This document shows, in pieces, positions 23,867 through 32,694 of a stretch of DNA of 37,688 nt. Each line of letters opens with the position of its first letter. Positions within the stretch are counted from its first letter, which is position 1. The DNA lies in assembly GCA_021648285.1 (NCBI GenBank), contig JAKITC010000016.1, positions 1 to 37,688 of the forward strand, read 5' to 3'. The notes under the pieces were generated by a model that was given only the letters and a program-made list of their open reading frames with translations, made no database searches and had not been told where the DNA came from. Made by a program: the position numbers and the translations under genes. Source of the stretch: Sulfurimonas sp. (lineage in GTDB: Bacteria > Campylobacterota > Campylobacteria > Campylobacterales > Sulfurimonadaceae).

Positions 23867-24838
23867 ATGGAATTTTTTAAATATACAAAAACCTTTAACT
23901 TTATGGGTAAGTCAAAATTTGCGATGATTTTATCATTAGTTATTGTTCTAAGTTCATTCGCACTTCTTGCTATTAAAGGTCTTAATTACGGTGTTGATTT
24001 TGCAGGTGGTACTATTGTTCAAGTGAAGTATGATACACCCGCGCCAATTGACGGTATGAGAGAGAAACTCAAAAATAATGAAATCTTTAATGGTTCTTCT
24101 ATAAGTGAGTTCGGCTCTCCTGAAGAAGTCATTATTCGCATGAAAAGTACCAGTGGAAATGTTACTGTAGATATAGGTGATATTACACGTGAGGCTCTTA
24201 AGGGCACAGGAAACTATGAGATACGTCGTGTTGACATAGTTGGTCCAAAGGTTGGTAGTGAGCTAAAAGAGAAGGGTATAATGTCTCTTGTCTTAGCAGT
24301 TTTTGGTATTTTAATTTATGTTGCATTTAGATTTGAGTGGAGATTTGCCGTTGCTTCCATTATAGCGCTTGTTCATGATATAACTATTGCCCTTGGAACA
24401 ATAACATTAGTAGGCTTAGATGTTAACTTGGATGTCTTGGCTGCACTGCTTACTATCCTTGGTTACTCACTTAATGATACAATCATAGTATTTGACCGTA
24501 TCCGTGAAGGTGTGACTAATGGTAAAAACAGTGATTTAGCAGATATTATTGATGAGTCAGTTACGAGAACACTTGCTCGTACGACACTAACTTCACTTAC
24601 GACTTTCTTTGTTGTATTTACGTTGTTTATGTTTGGTGGTGAGATTATTCATGCATTTGCATTTACACTTTTGGTAGGTGTTATTGTTGGTACATACTCA
24701 TCAATTTTTGTGGCTTCTCCGATTTTACTTACATTAGGCTTTGATGTAAAAGGTTATCATGTTAAGTTAGCTGATAAATCAAAAAGAGAAGCAGAAAAAG
24801 ATAGAATGCGTAACCAATTTGAATCAGGAGTTATGTAA
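23867..24838 (+). CDS. secF: Protein translocase subunit SecF
   Basis: Partner of SecD in the inner membrane, 323 residues, six predicted helices. Seen: first helix after the N-terminal FNFMGKSKF, the D1-like YGVDFAGGTIVQV, a periplasmic domain (GPKVGSELKEKG), and the transport helices with LTILGYSLNDTIIVFDRIRE and TRTLARTTLTSLTTFF. The ATG follows GATGAGGA. It is the end of the yajC-secD-secF transcript, with hairpins after the stop. Confidence 0.97.
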   Translation: MEFFKYTKTFNFMGKSKFAMILSLVIVLSSFALLAIKGLNYGVDFAGGTIVQVKYDTPAPIDGMREKLKNNEIFNGSSISEFGSPEEVIIRMKSTSGNVTVDIGDITREALKGTGNYEIRRVDIVGPKVGSELKEKGIMSLVLAVFGILIYVAFRFEWRFAVASIIALVHDITIALGTITLVGLDVNLDVLAALLTILGYSLNDTIIVFDRIREGVTNGKNSDLADIIDESVTRTLARTTLTSLTTFFVVFTLFMFGGEIIHAFAFTLLVGVIVGTYSSIFVASPILLTLGFDVKGYHVKLADKSKREAEKDRMRNQFESGVM

Positions 24839-24861
24839 AAACTCTCTAAAACTTCTTTCAA

Positions 24862-24885
24862 TTATCCATGCTATTGCATGGATGA
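24862..24885 (+). terminator. Hairpin after secF
   Basis: TTATCCATGC (24862-24871) pairs with GCATGGATGA (24876-24885, one G-T pair) around TATT, 24 nt after the secF stop. No T run follows, so it may be an mRNA-end stabiliser rather than a terminator. Confidence 0.45.
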
Positions 24886-24989
24886 ATCCTACTTTAATAA
24901 AATCATATTAGTTTTTCATTTTTCATTTTTTCATCTTTTTATAAAAAAACTTACTTAAATAATCAGCTTACTGCTTCTTTGACATGTAA

Positions 24990-25014
24990 AAAACCCAATG
25001 CCCTAATTGGTTTT
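24990..25014. terminator. A/T-flanked hairpin, probable intrinsic terminator
   Basis: AAAACC..AAT pairs with ATT..GGTTTT around GCCCTA, with one bulged C. The A run and T run on the arms allow it to work on either strand. It lies in the 363-nt gap between secF and the DUF6394-type gene, ahead of the promoter at 25040. The AT-rich 24886-24989 holds nothing else I recognise. Confidence 0.5.
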
Positions 25015-25039
25015 CAGTCGCTACTTAAGATACTTTTTG

Positions 25040-25045
25040 TATAAT
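25040..25045 (+). promoter_or_regulatory. -10 box ahead of the DUF6394-type gene
   Basis: TATAAT in the same TTTTTGTATAATC context as the yajC promoter. The start codon is 156 nt away, so the message would carry a leader of about 150 nt that contains repeat copy L4. Confidence 0.6.
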
Positions 25046-25069
25046 CACTGCAAATAATTAAATATTAGA

Positions 25070-25176
25070 GACACTAGTGTCGTGGGCTTTTCTGTCGAAG
25101 AAATCCTAGCGATAGCGTAGGCAACAGAATTACTTCTGATGCCGTAATCAAATAAGTGAAGGGGTTTCCTTCATTT
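25070..25176. repeat. Composite palindromic intergenic repeat, copy L4
   Basis: A perfect 12-bp palindrome GACACTAGTGTC (25070-25081) runs into CGTGGGC. TTCTGT/ACAGAA (25090-25129) encloses CCTAGC/GC(G)TAGG (25105-25121). The final hairpin is AAGTGAAGG/CCTTCATTT (25154-25162 with 25168-25176). The order palindrome, CGTGGGC, AAGG hairpin matches copy L3. The whole unit lies in the leader of the next gene, ending 25 nt before its ATG. Confidence 0.55.
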
Positions 25177-25201
25177 TATTTTATAAAATTAAGGGTATTG
25201 T

Positions 25202-25540
25202 ATGGATTGGGGCAAGGTAATATATGTATTTTTTGCGTTGATGAGTTTAACATCAATCGCGGGGTTTTTATATGAGCATGGTGCAGTTGCATTATTTGTT
25301 GCAGGTAGTTTGAACTTAGTTTCTACATTTTTGAAAATTGGTGTTAGAAATCTTCTCTCTGCTGAGCTTTTAGCATCATCTTTAGTGGCTGATTTACACC
25401 TTATTCCAGCATTTATCTATTTAGAAGTTGTTGGAAATTTAGAGTCTGCAATTGCTTTAGCTATTGGTGCATTGATTGCAAACCTTTTCTCGGTAGGACT
25501 TATCTATATTGAGAGCTCAAAAAATCGAGAAGAGTACTGA
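25202..25540 (+). CDS. Small membrane protein, probably DUF6394 family
   Basis: A 112-residue protein with hydrophobic segments at about 5-25, 28-48 and 80-103 and no catalytic motif. It begins MDWGKVIYVFFALMSLTS, with AAGGG at 25191-25195 as ribosome site. From memory this resembles the uncharacterised DUF6394 proteins of Campylobacterota; a search is needed to confirm. It lies between the sec genes and leuS, with structured repeat DNA on both sides. Function unknown. Confidence 0.7.
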   Translation: MDWGKVIYVFFALMSLTSIAGFLYEHGAVALFVAGSLNLVSTFLKIGVRNLLSAELLASSLVADLHLIPAFIYLEVVGNLESAIALAIGALIANLFSVGLIYIESSKNREEY

Positions 25541-25550
25541 TTTATTTTAC

Positions 25551-25679
25551 GCTAAATGAGCAAAAGCCCATTTAGCTACGCTAAGACCACTTAGGTCACT
25601 TTTGTGCTAAAGCACTTATGCAGAAAATTACTAAATGATTTTCTGTAAAGTTAAACTCCTTTGGAGTTAGAATTTTTTT
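25551..25679 (+). promoter_or_regulatory. Array of five hairpins ahead of leuS, ending in a terminator-like hairpin
   Basis: In order: GCTAAATG/CATTTAGC (25551-25576), GACC/GGTC (25585-25597), GTGC/GCAC (25604-25615), CAGAAAAT/ATTTTCTG (25621-25645), and AACTCC/GGAGTT (25654-25668) followed by AGAA and a seven-T run (25673-25679). The T run ends 17 nt before the leuS GTG. The GACC/GGTCACT block repeats one in copy L2. It could be a repeat array or a transcription-control leader. No T-box motif is visible. Confidence 0.5.
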
Positions 25680-25696
25680 ATAGGATATTTATTAAC

Positions 25697-28147
25697 GTGG
25701 AATATAACGCAAAAAGTTTAGAAAAAGAGTGGCAAGATTATTGGGCTAAAAACAGAAGTTTTGAACCGAGTGAAGATTTCAATAAAGAGAAAAAATATAT
25801 TTTAAGTATGTTTCCATTTCCTAGTGGCAGATTACACATGGGGCATGTTCGTAACTATACTTTAAGCGATACCTTTGCAAGATACTACCGCCAACAAGGT
25901 TTTAATGTTCTTCATCCAATAGGATTTGACAGTTTTGGTATGCCGGCAGAAAATGCAGCAATCAAAAATGGTTCACATCCTAAGGGTTGGACATACGACA
26001 ACATCGATTATATGAAGGGAGAGTTTAAAACTCTTGGTTTCTCTTTTTCTAAAGAGCGTGAGATGGCAACTTCTGATGAACTTTACACTAAGTTTGAGCA
26101 GGGTTTTGTTATCGACATGTTCGAAAAAGGTCTTCTTTACCGTAAAAAAGGACTCTTGAACTGGTGTCCTCATGACCAGACTGTTTTAGCGAATGAGCAG
26201 GTGGTTGATGGCTGTTGTTGGAGATGTGACACTCCTATAGTTAAAAAAGATATGAACCAATATTACTTCAAAATTACTCAGTATGCTGATGAATTATTAG
26301 ACTCGTTAAAAAAGCTTGAATGTGGTTGGCCTAAACAAGTTCTTACTATGCAAGAGAACTGGATAGGTAAGTCAAACGGTTTAGTATTTGATCTTTTCTT
26401 TGATGACATGTCACTTAGCAAATTAGACAATAAATTTAAAAGTTTTGATGTATTTACAACTCGTCCAGATACTATTTATGGAGTAAGTTACACAGCTCTT
26501 GCACCTGAGCATGAGATAGTTACTTACATGATTGAAAATTTACTTCTTGATGCAGATACAATCGCTAAAATCAAAGAGATGAAAAACACTTCTTCTATTG
26601 ACAGACAAAAAGAGAAATCAGGTGTGCTGTTAAATCTACATGTAGTTCATCCGCTTACAGGTAAAAAAATTCCTGTTTGGGTAGCTAATTTTGTTCTTAT
26701 GGACTATGGTTCTGGTGCTGTTATGGCAGTTCCTGCTCATGATGATAGAGATTTTGACTTTGCTAAAAAGTATGACCTTCCTATCAATGCAGTTATTAAA
26801 CCTTTTGATGGTGTAGCCCAAGCTGATAAAGCTTATACTGAAGTTGGAGAGCTGTTTAACTCGGGTGAGTTTAATGGACTTAACTCAGAAAAATCTCAGT
26901 ATAACATTATTAAATATTTTGAAGAAAAAGAGATTGGCAAAAAGACTACTAACTACAAACTAAAAGATTGGGGAGTTTCACGTCAAAGATATTGGGGTGC
27001 TCCTATTCCTTTTGTTCACTGTGATGATTGTGGAATAGTGATGGAGAAAAAAGAGAACCTTCCTATTTCACTTCCAGATGATGTTGAGATAACAGGTGAG
27101 GGTAATCCATTAGAGAATCATCCGACTTGGAAATACTGTTTATGCCCAACATGTGGTAAAGATGCTCTTCGTGAGACTGATACTATGGATACGTTTGTAG
27201 AATCATCTTGGTACTTTTTACGTTTTTGTGCATCGCCTCAGAATTGGGAAAAAGAGGCTTTTTCAAAAGAGCAGATTGGGTACTGGATGGGAGTTGACCA
27301 CTACATAGGTGGAATAGAACACGCAATATTACATCTTCTTTATGCAAGATTTTTTACAAAAGTTTTTCGTGATTTGGGTTACTTGGATTTTGATGAGCCG
27401 TTTGACAAACTTCTTACTCAGGGTATGGTTCTTAAAGATGGTGCTAAAATGAGCAAATCTAAAGGTAATACTGTTGACCCCGATGCTTTGATAGAGAAAT
27501 ATGGTGCAGATACCGCAAGATTGTTTATACTTTTTGCAGCTCCACCTACTCAAGAGTTAGAGTGGAACGACAGTGCAGTTGAAGGTGCTTATAAGTTTAT
27601 CAAAAGGTTTTTTGACAGAAGTTCTAATATTGTTAAGACAGACTTTATTCCTAAAATTGACCATTCGTTATTAACAAAAGATGAAAAGTTTGCTAGAAAA
27701 AAGGTATATGAAGCACTCCAAAGAGCAGATAATGTATACAATGAGAGATACACTTTTAATACAATGATTGCCGGTGTAATGGAAGCAATCAATGCTCTTA
27801 ACACACAAGATAACGGTGATATCTGGAGTGAGGGCTATTGGATATTATCTTCAATTATGGAGCCTGTGATTCCACATGTATGTTGGCAGATAAGCAGTGA
27901 AAACTTCTCTTTAAATAATTTATCTAAGCAAAAAGTTTTAGAAGAAGTATTTGTTGAAGATAGCGTAACACTTGGTGTTTCTATAAATGGTAAAATAAGA
28001 TGTGAGATAGAGGTTGCAATTGATGAGTCAAAAGATAGTATAATTGAGTTGGCTAAAGAAAAAGCAGAAAAATGGCTTGAAGGTAAAACTATAGTTAAAG
28101 AGATTGTAGTGCCTAAAAAGTTAGTTAACTTGGTAATTAAAGGTTAG
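25697..28147 (+). CDS. leuS: Leucyl-tRNA synthetase
   Basis: Class I aminoacyl-tRNA synthetase, 816 residues, that charges tRNA-Leu. Seen: HIGH-type motif [14 protein letters not shown], zinc-like cysteine cluster [21 protein letters not shown], editing domain with TTRPDTIYG and [13 protein letters not shown], and KMSKS motif [15 protein letters not shown]. The anticodon-binding domain and the C-terminal domain follow. The frame is open to a TTG at 25661, but that lies in the hairpin array. The GTG at 25697 ([12 protein letters not shown]) with AGGAT upstream fits the family start. lptE begins 2 nt after the stop. Confidence 0.96.
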   Translation: MEYNAKSLEKEWQDYWAKNRSFEPSEDFNKEKKYILSMFPFPSGRLHMGHVRNYTLSDTFARYYRQQGFNVLHPIGFDSFGMPAENAAIKNGSHPKGWTYDNIDYMKGEFKTLGFSFSKEREMATSDELYTKFEQGFVIDMFEKGLLYRKKGLLNWCPHDQTVLANEQVVDGCCWRCDTPIVKKDMNQYYFKITQYADELLDSLKKLECGWPKQVLTMQENWIGKSNGLVFDLFFDDMSLSKLDNKFKSFDVFTTRPDTIYGVSYTALAPEHEIVTYMIENLLLDADTIAKIKEMKNTSSIDRQKEKSGVLLNLHVVHPLTGKKIPVWVANFVLMDYGSGAVMAVPAHDDRDFDFAKKYDLPINAVIKPFDGVAQADKAYTEVGELFNSGEFNGLNSEKSQYNIIKYFEEKEIGKKTTNYKLKDWGVSRQRYWGAPIPFVHCDDCGIVMEKKENLPISLPDDVEITGEGNPLENHPTWKYCLCPTCGKDALRETDTMDTFVESSWYFLRFCASPQNWEKEAFSKEQIGYWMGVDHYIGGIEHAILHLLYARFFTKVFRDLGYLDFDEPFDKLLTQGMVLKDGAKMSKSKGNTVDPDALIEKYGADTARLFILFAAPPTQELEWNDSAVEGAYKFIKRFFDRSSNIVKTDFIPKIDHSLLTKDEKFARKKVYEALQRADNVYNERYTFNTMIAGVMEAINALNTQDNGDIWSEGYWILSSIMEPVIPHVCWQISSENFSLNNLSKQKVLEEVFVEDSVTLGVSINGKIRCEIEVAIDESKDSIIELAKEKAEKWLEGKTIVKEIVVPKKLVNLVIKG

Positions 28148-28149
28148 TT

Positions 28150-28674
28150 TTGAATAAATTATTAAATATTAAAAATTTTTTACTACTGTTGTTGATAGTT
28201 ATCACAATAAGCGCCTGTGGTTATAGACCGAGTGCTAAATTTTCTCGTGATGCACTGGGTGAGAAGATAAGTACGAGTGTTATAATTTCTGCACAGGATC
28301 CAGAAAATACAGTTATTATTAAAGATGCTGTAGATAGAGCAATTATAGAAGTTTTTCAGGCCTCTTTAGTTAGTAGGATCACATCAGATACTCATCTTGT
28401 TTTAACTATGGGCAACCCGTCATATTCACCGATTGTTTATGATGCAAATGGTTTTGTTGTGGGTTATAGGATGCAAGTAACCTTACGTATCGTCAGTCAT
28501 CATAATGGTACTTCAAAAAAATACTCTACAACAGGCTTCCATGATTTTGCAGTAGCTCCAAATGCAATTGTAACCGATCAGGACAGATTTGAAGCTATTG
28601 GATTTGCTGCAACAAGAGCAATTAGATCATTTGTAGCACAAGTCTCTGCTGAGGGTGCAAGATCTGGAAAATAA
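28150..28674 (+). CDS. lptE: LPS-assembly lipoprotein LptE
   Basis: A 174-residue outer-membrane lipoprotein that plugs the LptD barrel for lipopolysaccharide export. The signal peptide ends in the lipobox ISAC at Cys23, followed by GYRPSAKF, the usual LptE opening. The later VVGYRMQVTLRIV fits the family. The start is TTG, 2 nt after leuS. The assignment rests on the N-terminal motif, the size and the leuS-lptE neighbourhood shared with C. jejuni. Lnt, encoded on the other side of the block, would acylate it. Confidence 0.85.
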   Translation: MNKLLNIKNFLLLLLIVITISACGYRPSAKFSRDALGEKISTSVIISAQDPENTVIIKDAVDRAIIEVFQASLVSRITSDTHLVLTMGNPSYSPIVYDANGFVVGYRMQVTLRIVSHHNGTSKKYSTTGFHDFAVAPNAIVTDQDRFEAIGFAATRAIRSFVAQVSAEGARSGK

Positions 28675-28683
28675 GGAAAAGCC

Positions 28684-30225
28684 ATGACAATTCAAACCAT
28701 TATCCAAAAAGCCATTAAACGCTTAGAGCTAGAGGGTAAGCTTTTAACACCTGATTTTTATGCCGAAGCATTTTGTAAAGAGTCAGTCAAAGCAGGTGTA
28801 AGTGTTGATGATTGTTTACATGTCAAAAAGTTTACCGGCACTTTGAACAAGGAGTTTCAAAAAGAGTTGACAAAGTACCATATTAAGAGTATGTCTGAAT
28901 TGGCACGTTTCTTAATCTCAAAACTAAATAGAACAAATCCATCTCACTGCTCAGATATGTTAGAGTCACAAACTACTTTTACAAAAAGAGTTCTTCAGGT
29001 TGTAGAAGTACTTCACAACAAAAAAGCAACAGTGTTAGCAAAGAAAAGTCTTGATTTATTAAATAATGAAGCATCCGCATCTCAAATAGATCAATATAGA
29101 CAGCTTTGGGTTAATTTTATAACCACTTATGATGATACATTCTTAGAAAAATTAAAAGTTTTAGGGAATATTGATACCAATAACCTTAAAAAAAGTATTG
29201 AAAATCTGCAACTTAACTCCCATGATAAATTAGTGAGCTCAATGGAACTCTCTACAATAGCTTCTTTGCTTGTTTCATCTTTAGTTCCTTCAATAGCGTC
29301 TAGTGTTAATGAGAAGATAGCGGATTTAAGCAAAAAAATTAAGAACAATCCTTCTCTTTTGGAAAGCAGCAGTATAGAAGCTGAAGTAAAGTCAGCAATA
29401 TTATTAAGAATAGCTTTAGATAAACAGAGTGTTAGAGAGATGGTAGAGTCATTAGATGGTGTTCTTGATAAACTCTCTTTAAGACTTATTGACATGATAG
29501 AGAAATCAGATAATTCAACTGTAGAGATACAGAAGATAAAAGATGAACTTGAAGAGTATAATGAAGAACCAATTACCAATTTTAAGATTGCACATAAAAA
29601 ACTTTATACAATTGCAGTTGCATTGGAAGAAAATACTCAATCTTTAAGTAAAGATTTGGAAACTCATAGCAATGAGGTTAGAGCTTTAAGTACAAAAATA
29701 AAAAAGCTTGAAAAAGAGCTGGAAGAAGCAAAAGAGGAGTCAAAAGAAGACTTTTTGACAAAACTTTATAATAAACGAGCATTAGATGAGTTTATGCATG
29801 TTAAAGAGGCTGAGTTTAAAAGATATGATCATAATTTCAGTGTTGTCTTCTTTGACCTTGATCACTTCAAGGATGTAAATGATAATTATGGTCACGATGC
29901 AGGTGATGCTGTACTATCTGCTTTTGCAAAAATATTAAAAGATGAAGCGAGAGAAGTTGATATTATCGGAAGATTTGGCGGTGAAGAGTTTATTGCAATA
30001 CTTGCTGAAACTGATGCTGAAGGTGGAGCCGTTTTAGCTGAAAAAGTAAGAAAAAAAGTTGAAAAAGCAAAATTTATGTATAAAGAGACTCGCATAGAAG
30101 TTACTGTTAGTTGCGGAGTGTGTGAGAGAAAAACGCACAGTTCTCTTCAAAATGTAATAAAATCTGCAGACGAGAATCTTTACAAAGCTAAAAACAATGG
30201 TAGGAATCAAGTAGTTTATAAGTGA
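28684..30225 (+). CDS. Diguanylate cyclase with long helical N-terminal region
   Basis: A 513-residue cytoplasmic enzyme making cyclic di-GMP. The GGDEF domain covers about residues 352-513, with active-site GGEEF at 432-436, substrate-binding FFDLDHFKDVNDNYGHDAG, and an intact inhibitory I-site RxxD (Arg423 to Asp426). Residues about 1-350 are mostly helical. There is a coiled-coil stretch before the GGDEF (EVRALSTKIKKLEKELEEA), but no membrane segment or recognised sensor domain. The start is ATG after AAGGAAAAGCC. The last 4 nt overlap folC as GTGA. Confidence 0.92.
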   Translation: MTIQTIIQKAIKRLELEGKLLTPDFYAEAFCKESVKAGVSVDDCLHVKKFTGTLNKEFQKELTKYHIKSMSELARFLISKLNRTNPSHCSDMLESQTTFTKRVLQVVEVLHNKKATVLAKKSLDLLNNEASASQIDQYRQLWVNFITTYDDTFLEKLKVLGNIDTNNLKKSIENLQLNSHDKLVSSMELSTIASLLVSSLVPSIASSVNEKIADLSKKIKNNPSLLESSSIEAEVKSAILLRIALDKQSVREMVESLDGVLDKLSLRLIDMIEKSDNSTVEIQKIKDELEEYNEEPITNFKIAHKKLYTIAVALEENTQSLSKDLETHSNEVRALSTKIKKLEKELEEAKEESKEDFLTKLYNKRALDEFMHVKEAEFKRYDHNFSVVFFDLDHFKDVNDNYGHDAGDAVLSAFAKILKDEAREVDIIGRFGGEEFIAILAETDAEGGAVLAEKVRKKVEKAKFMYKETRIEVTVSCGVCERKTHSSLQNVIKSADENLYKAKNNGRNQVVYK

Positions 30226-31370
30226 TACTAGAAAAATATTTAGGTAATAAACCTCTATATTATGAGAAGATCGATTATACTCGTATGCCTCGCGTATATG
30301 AAAAAATAAAATCTTCTCTGAACCTTTCTAAAATAATTCATATTGTCGGTACAAATGGTAAAGGTACAACAGGTCGCTTTTTAGCCTCTGCTCTACACTC
30401 AATCGGCTTCAATATTGCTCATTATACCTCTCCTCATATTTTAAAGTTTAATGAAAGAGTTTGGCTAAATGGTGAAAATGCTACAGATAAGCTACTTGAA
30501 GTCTCACACATGGAGCTACAAAAACTTTTAACAAAATCAGATTCACATAGCCTTAGCTACTTTGAATATACGACACTGCTGGCAATGATAGCTTTTAGGG
30601 AGTGTGAATATGTTGTAATGGAAGCTGGGCTAGGCGGGGAATTTGATGCCACTGCAGTATTTCCAAAATGCTTAACCCTTGTCACTCCCATAGCTTACGA
30701 TCATGAAGCTTTTTTAGGTTCTACGATAGAAGAAATCGCAACAACAAAACTAAATGCGATACAAAACAATGCGATTCTAGCTTCTCAAAATAACGATGAG
30801 GTTTGTAGGGTTGCAGATAGTATAGGTTTAGAAAAATCTTTAAATATTTTTAAAATCGATGAACTTATAGATGATGCAGATAAACTAAAGATTAAAATAA
30901 TCTCTCAAAATTTATCCCTTGCAGCATATTTAACACAAAATTTATCTTTATGTATAGCAGCTTTGAAGTTTTTAAAGATTGGGTATAATATTTCGGATTT
31001 TAAAGAAGCACCTCTTTTTGGACGACTTACAAAAATAAATGAAAATATTATAGTAGATGTGGGACACAATACTTTAGCCGCACAAAGCATTGTTGATGAA
31101 TTAAGTGAAGATAAATACATTATTATTTATAATAGTTACAAAGATAAAAATTATAAGGATATACTTACAATATTAAAACCTATCGCTCGACATGTAGAAA
31201 TTATAGATATATGTGATGAAAGAGTCGAGTCAAAAGAGCTTATAAAAAGAACTTTAGATAACCTAGATATTGAGTACAGAACATTTAGAGAGGTTAAACC
31301 ACATAATAACTATTTGGTTTTTGGCTCTTTTAGTGTTGTAGAAGCTTTTTTAAGAGAGTATAATGAATAA
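30222..31370 (+). CDS. folC: Folylpolyglutamate synthase / dihydrofolate synthase
   Basis: ATP-dependent Mur-ligase-family enzyme of 382 residues that adds glutamate to dihydropteroate or folate. Seen: P-loop VGTNGKGTTGRFLAS near residue 43, SPHILKFNERVWLNG, the EAGLGGEFDAT metal/ATP loop, VTPIAYDHEAFLG and the linker region LFGRLTKINENIIVDVGHN. The start is GTG, sharing 4 nt with the diguanylate cyclase gene. The stop overlaps the M23 peptidase start by 8 nt. Confidence 0.94.
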   Translation: MILEKYLGNKPLYYEKIDYTRMPRVYEKIKSSLNLSKIIHIVGTNGKGTTGRFLASALHSIGFNIAHYTSPHILKFNERVWLNGENATDKLLEVSHMELQKLLTKSDSHSLSYFEYTTLLAMIAFRECEYVVMEAGLGGEFDATAVFPKCLTLVTPIAYDHEAFLGSTIEEIATTKLNAIQNNAILASQNNDEVCRVADSIGLEKSLNIFKIDELIDDADKLKIKIISQNLSLAAYLTQNLSLCIAALKFLKIGYNISDFKEAPLFGRLTKINENIIVDVGHNTLAAQSIVDELSEDKYIIIYNSYKDKNYKDILTILKPIARHVEIIDICDERVESKELIKRTLDNLDIEYRTFREVKPHNNYLVFGSFSVVEAFLREYNE

Positions 31371-32319
31371 TCACTTTACTATTACTATACACGATGATAA
31401 TGGTGTAAAGCAGTTTAATATTCATCAAATTATGAAAAAAGCAACGATATATGCTGTTTCATTTTTTGCTTTTATTGCTTTAGTGGCTGTTGGTACAATT
31501 TTGTATTTAAACAGTTCTCTTGATGCCATAGAAGTCAAACGACAAAGTGTGCAAAATGCCTATACCTCTTTAAAGCAAAAAAATATAGAACTTGATGAGA
31601 ATATAAAAAATACACAACTAGCCCTTATTGATAAAAAGAGAGAGCTTATAGAAGTGTCTGATTCACTTTCAGAGATAGAAACTCTTATTGGATTAGCTCC
31701 AGTAGCTGACATGTCACTTCAAGAGAGAGTAAATGCAACAAAGTTAAACTCAGAACATATGGCAACACTTATGCAGTTTATCCCAAATGGTTCACCTGTA
31801 GAGTATAAAGGTATAACAAGTAAGTTTGGTTATAGAACGCATCCAACACTTAAAACTAGGGAACTTCATCGCGGTATAGATATGAGAGCGAAGATGAATA
31901 CACCGGTATATGCAACGGCTGATGGAATTGTCGAGTGGGCGGGAGTTCATAAGAGAAGTGGATTTGGTAAATTAATTATCCTACAGCACAATTACGGTTT
32001 TAGAGGATACTACGGACATTTAAACAAAATTGTGATAAAATCAGGAAAATTTGTAAAAAAAGGCGATTTAATTGCTTATACCGGTAATTCCGGAATGAGT
32101 AGTGGCCCACATCTCCATTATGAAATTAGATTTATTCAAAGAGCAGTAAATCCTCTAGCATTTGTTAAGTGGAGTGTTAAAAATTATAAAGATATATTTG
32201 AAAAGGAAAAGAAAATACCATGGCAATCTTTAATAACAGCGATAGCACACATCAAAGTACAAAACCCGACGCAAACACAACCATTATCACAACTGGCTCT
32301 ACAATCAAAGGTGAAATGA
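31363..32319 (+). CDS. M23 peptidoglycan endopeptidase (Csd1/Csd2 or Pgp3 type)
   Basis: Membrane-anchored periplasmic metallopeptidase of 318 residues that trims peptidoglycan and shapes the cell. One membrane helix lies at about 29-51, then a coiled coil (about 55-110), then the LytM domain. Zinc ligands are His169 and Asp173 in HRGIDMR and His252 in GPHLHYEIRF, with His250 as catalytic partner. In H. pylori, csd1-csd2-ccmA-mfd occupy this position; in C. jejuni a single M23 gene does, as here. Its last 100 nt overlap the bactofilin gene. Confidence 0.9.
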   Translation: MNNHFTITIHDDNGVKQFNIHQIMKKATIYAVSFFAFIALVAVGTILYLNSSLDAIEVKRQSVQNAYTSLKQKNIELDENIKNTQLALIDKKRELIEVSDSLSEIETLIGLAPVADMSLQERVNATKLNSEHMATLMQFIPNGSPVEYKGITSKFGYRTHPTLKTRELHRGIDMRAKMNTPVYATADGIVEWAGVHKRSGFGKLIILQHNYGFRGYYGHLNKIVIKSGKFVKKGDLIAYTGNSGMSSGPHLHYEIRFIQRAVNPLAFVKWSVKNYKDIFEKEKKIPWQSLITAIAHIKVQNPTQTQPLSQLALQSKVK

Positions 32320-32669
32320 ATCTTGCATGTAATCTATATGTAGATGGTGAATTTGAGGGAGTTATACACTCAAATAAAGAGGTAAATATTGGAAAAAATG
32401 GGCATATCAAAGGTGATGTTGCTACAAAAAGATTAGTAGTACAAGGCTACATAGAAGGTACTATTAATGCTGCAAGAGTTGAAATAAAAGCAAACGGCAG
32501 AGTAAACGGTACAATTAAGTCAAGTGAGTTGGTTATTGAAGCTAAAGGTATTTTTGAAGGCAATAGTGTTGTAAAAGATATTTCTACAGTTCCAACTTCC
32601 TCATCATTAGAAAATATATTGCCAGCCGACACTGCCAAACAAGATATTAAAAAAGAAGAGGAAAAATAA
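32220..32669 (+). CDS. Bactofilin (CcmA/BacA type)
   Basis: A 149-residue cytoskeletal protein. The core (about residues 18-115) is a short right-handed beta-helix with regular repeats (ITTGSTIKGEMN, YVDGEFEGVIHS, IGKNGHIKGDVA, VQGYIEGTINA, IKANGRVNGTIK), flanked by disordered tails. Bactofilins polymerise at the inner membrane and position the M23 peptidases encoded next door, giving helical or curved cell shape. The ATG lies inside the peptidase gene and follows AAGGAAAAG. Confidence 0.93.
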   Translation: MAIFNNSDSTHQSTKPDANTTIITTGSTIKGEMNLACNLYVDGEFEGVIHSNKEVNIGKNGHIKGDVATKRLVVQGYIEGTINAARVEIKANGRVNGTIKSSELVIEAKGIFEGNSVVKDISTVPTSSSLENILPADTAKQDIKKEEEK

Positions 32670-32694
32670 TTATAGCCCTCATTAGTTTAGCTTA

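Noticed and set aside
25551..25679. T-box riboswitch before leuS
   Set aside because: The array has a terminator-like end, but neither the conserved T-box sequence nor a specifier-loop stem is seen, and T-boxes are mostly a Firmicutes feature.
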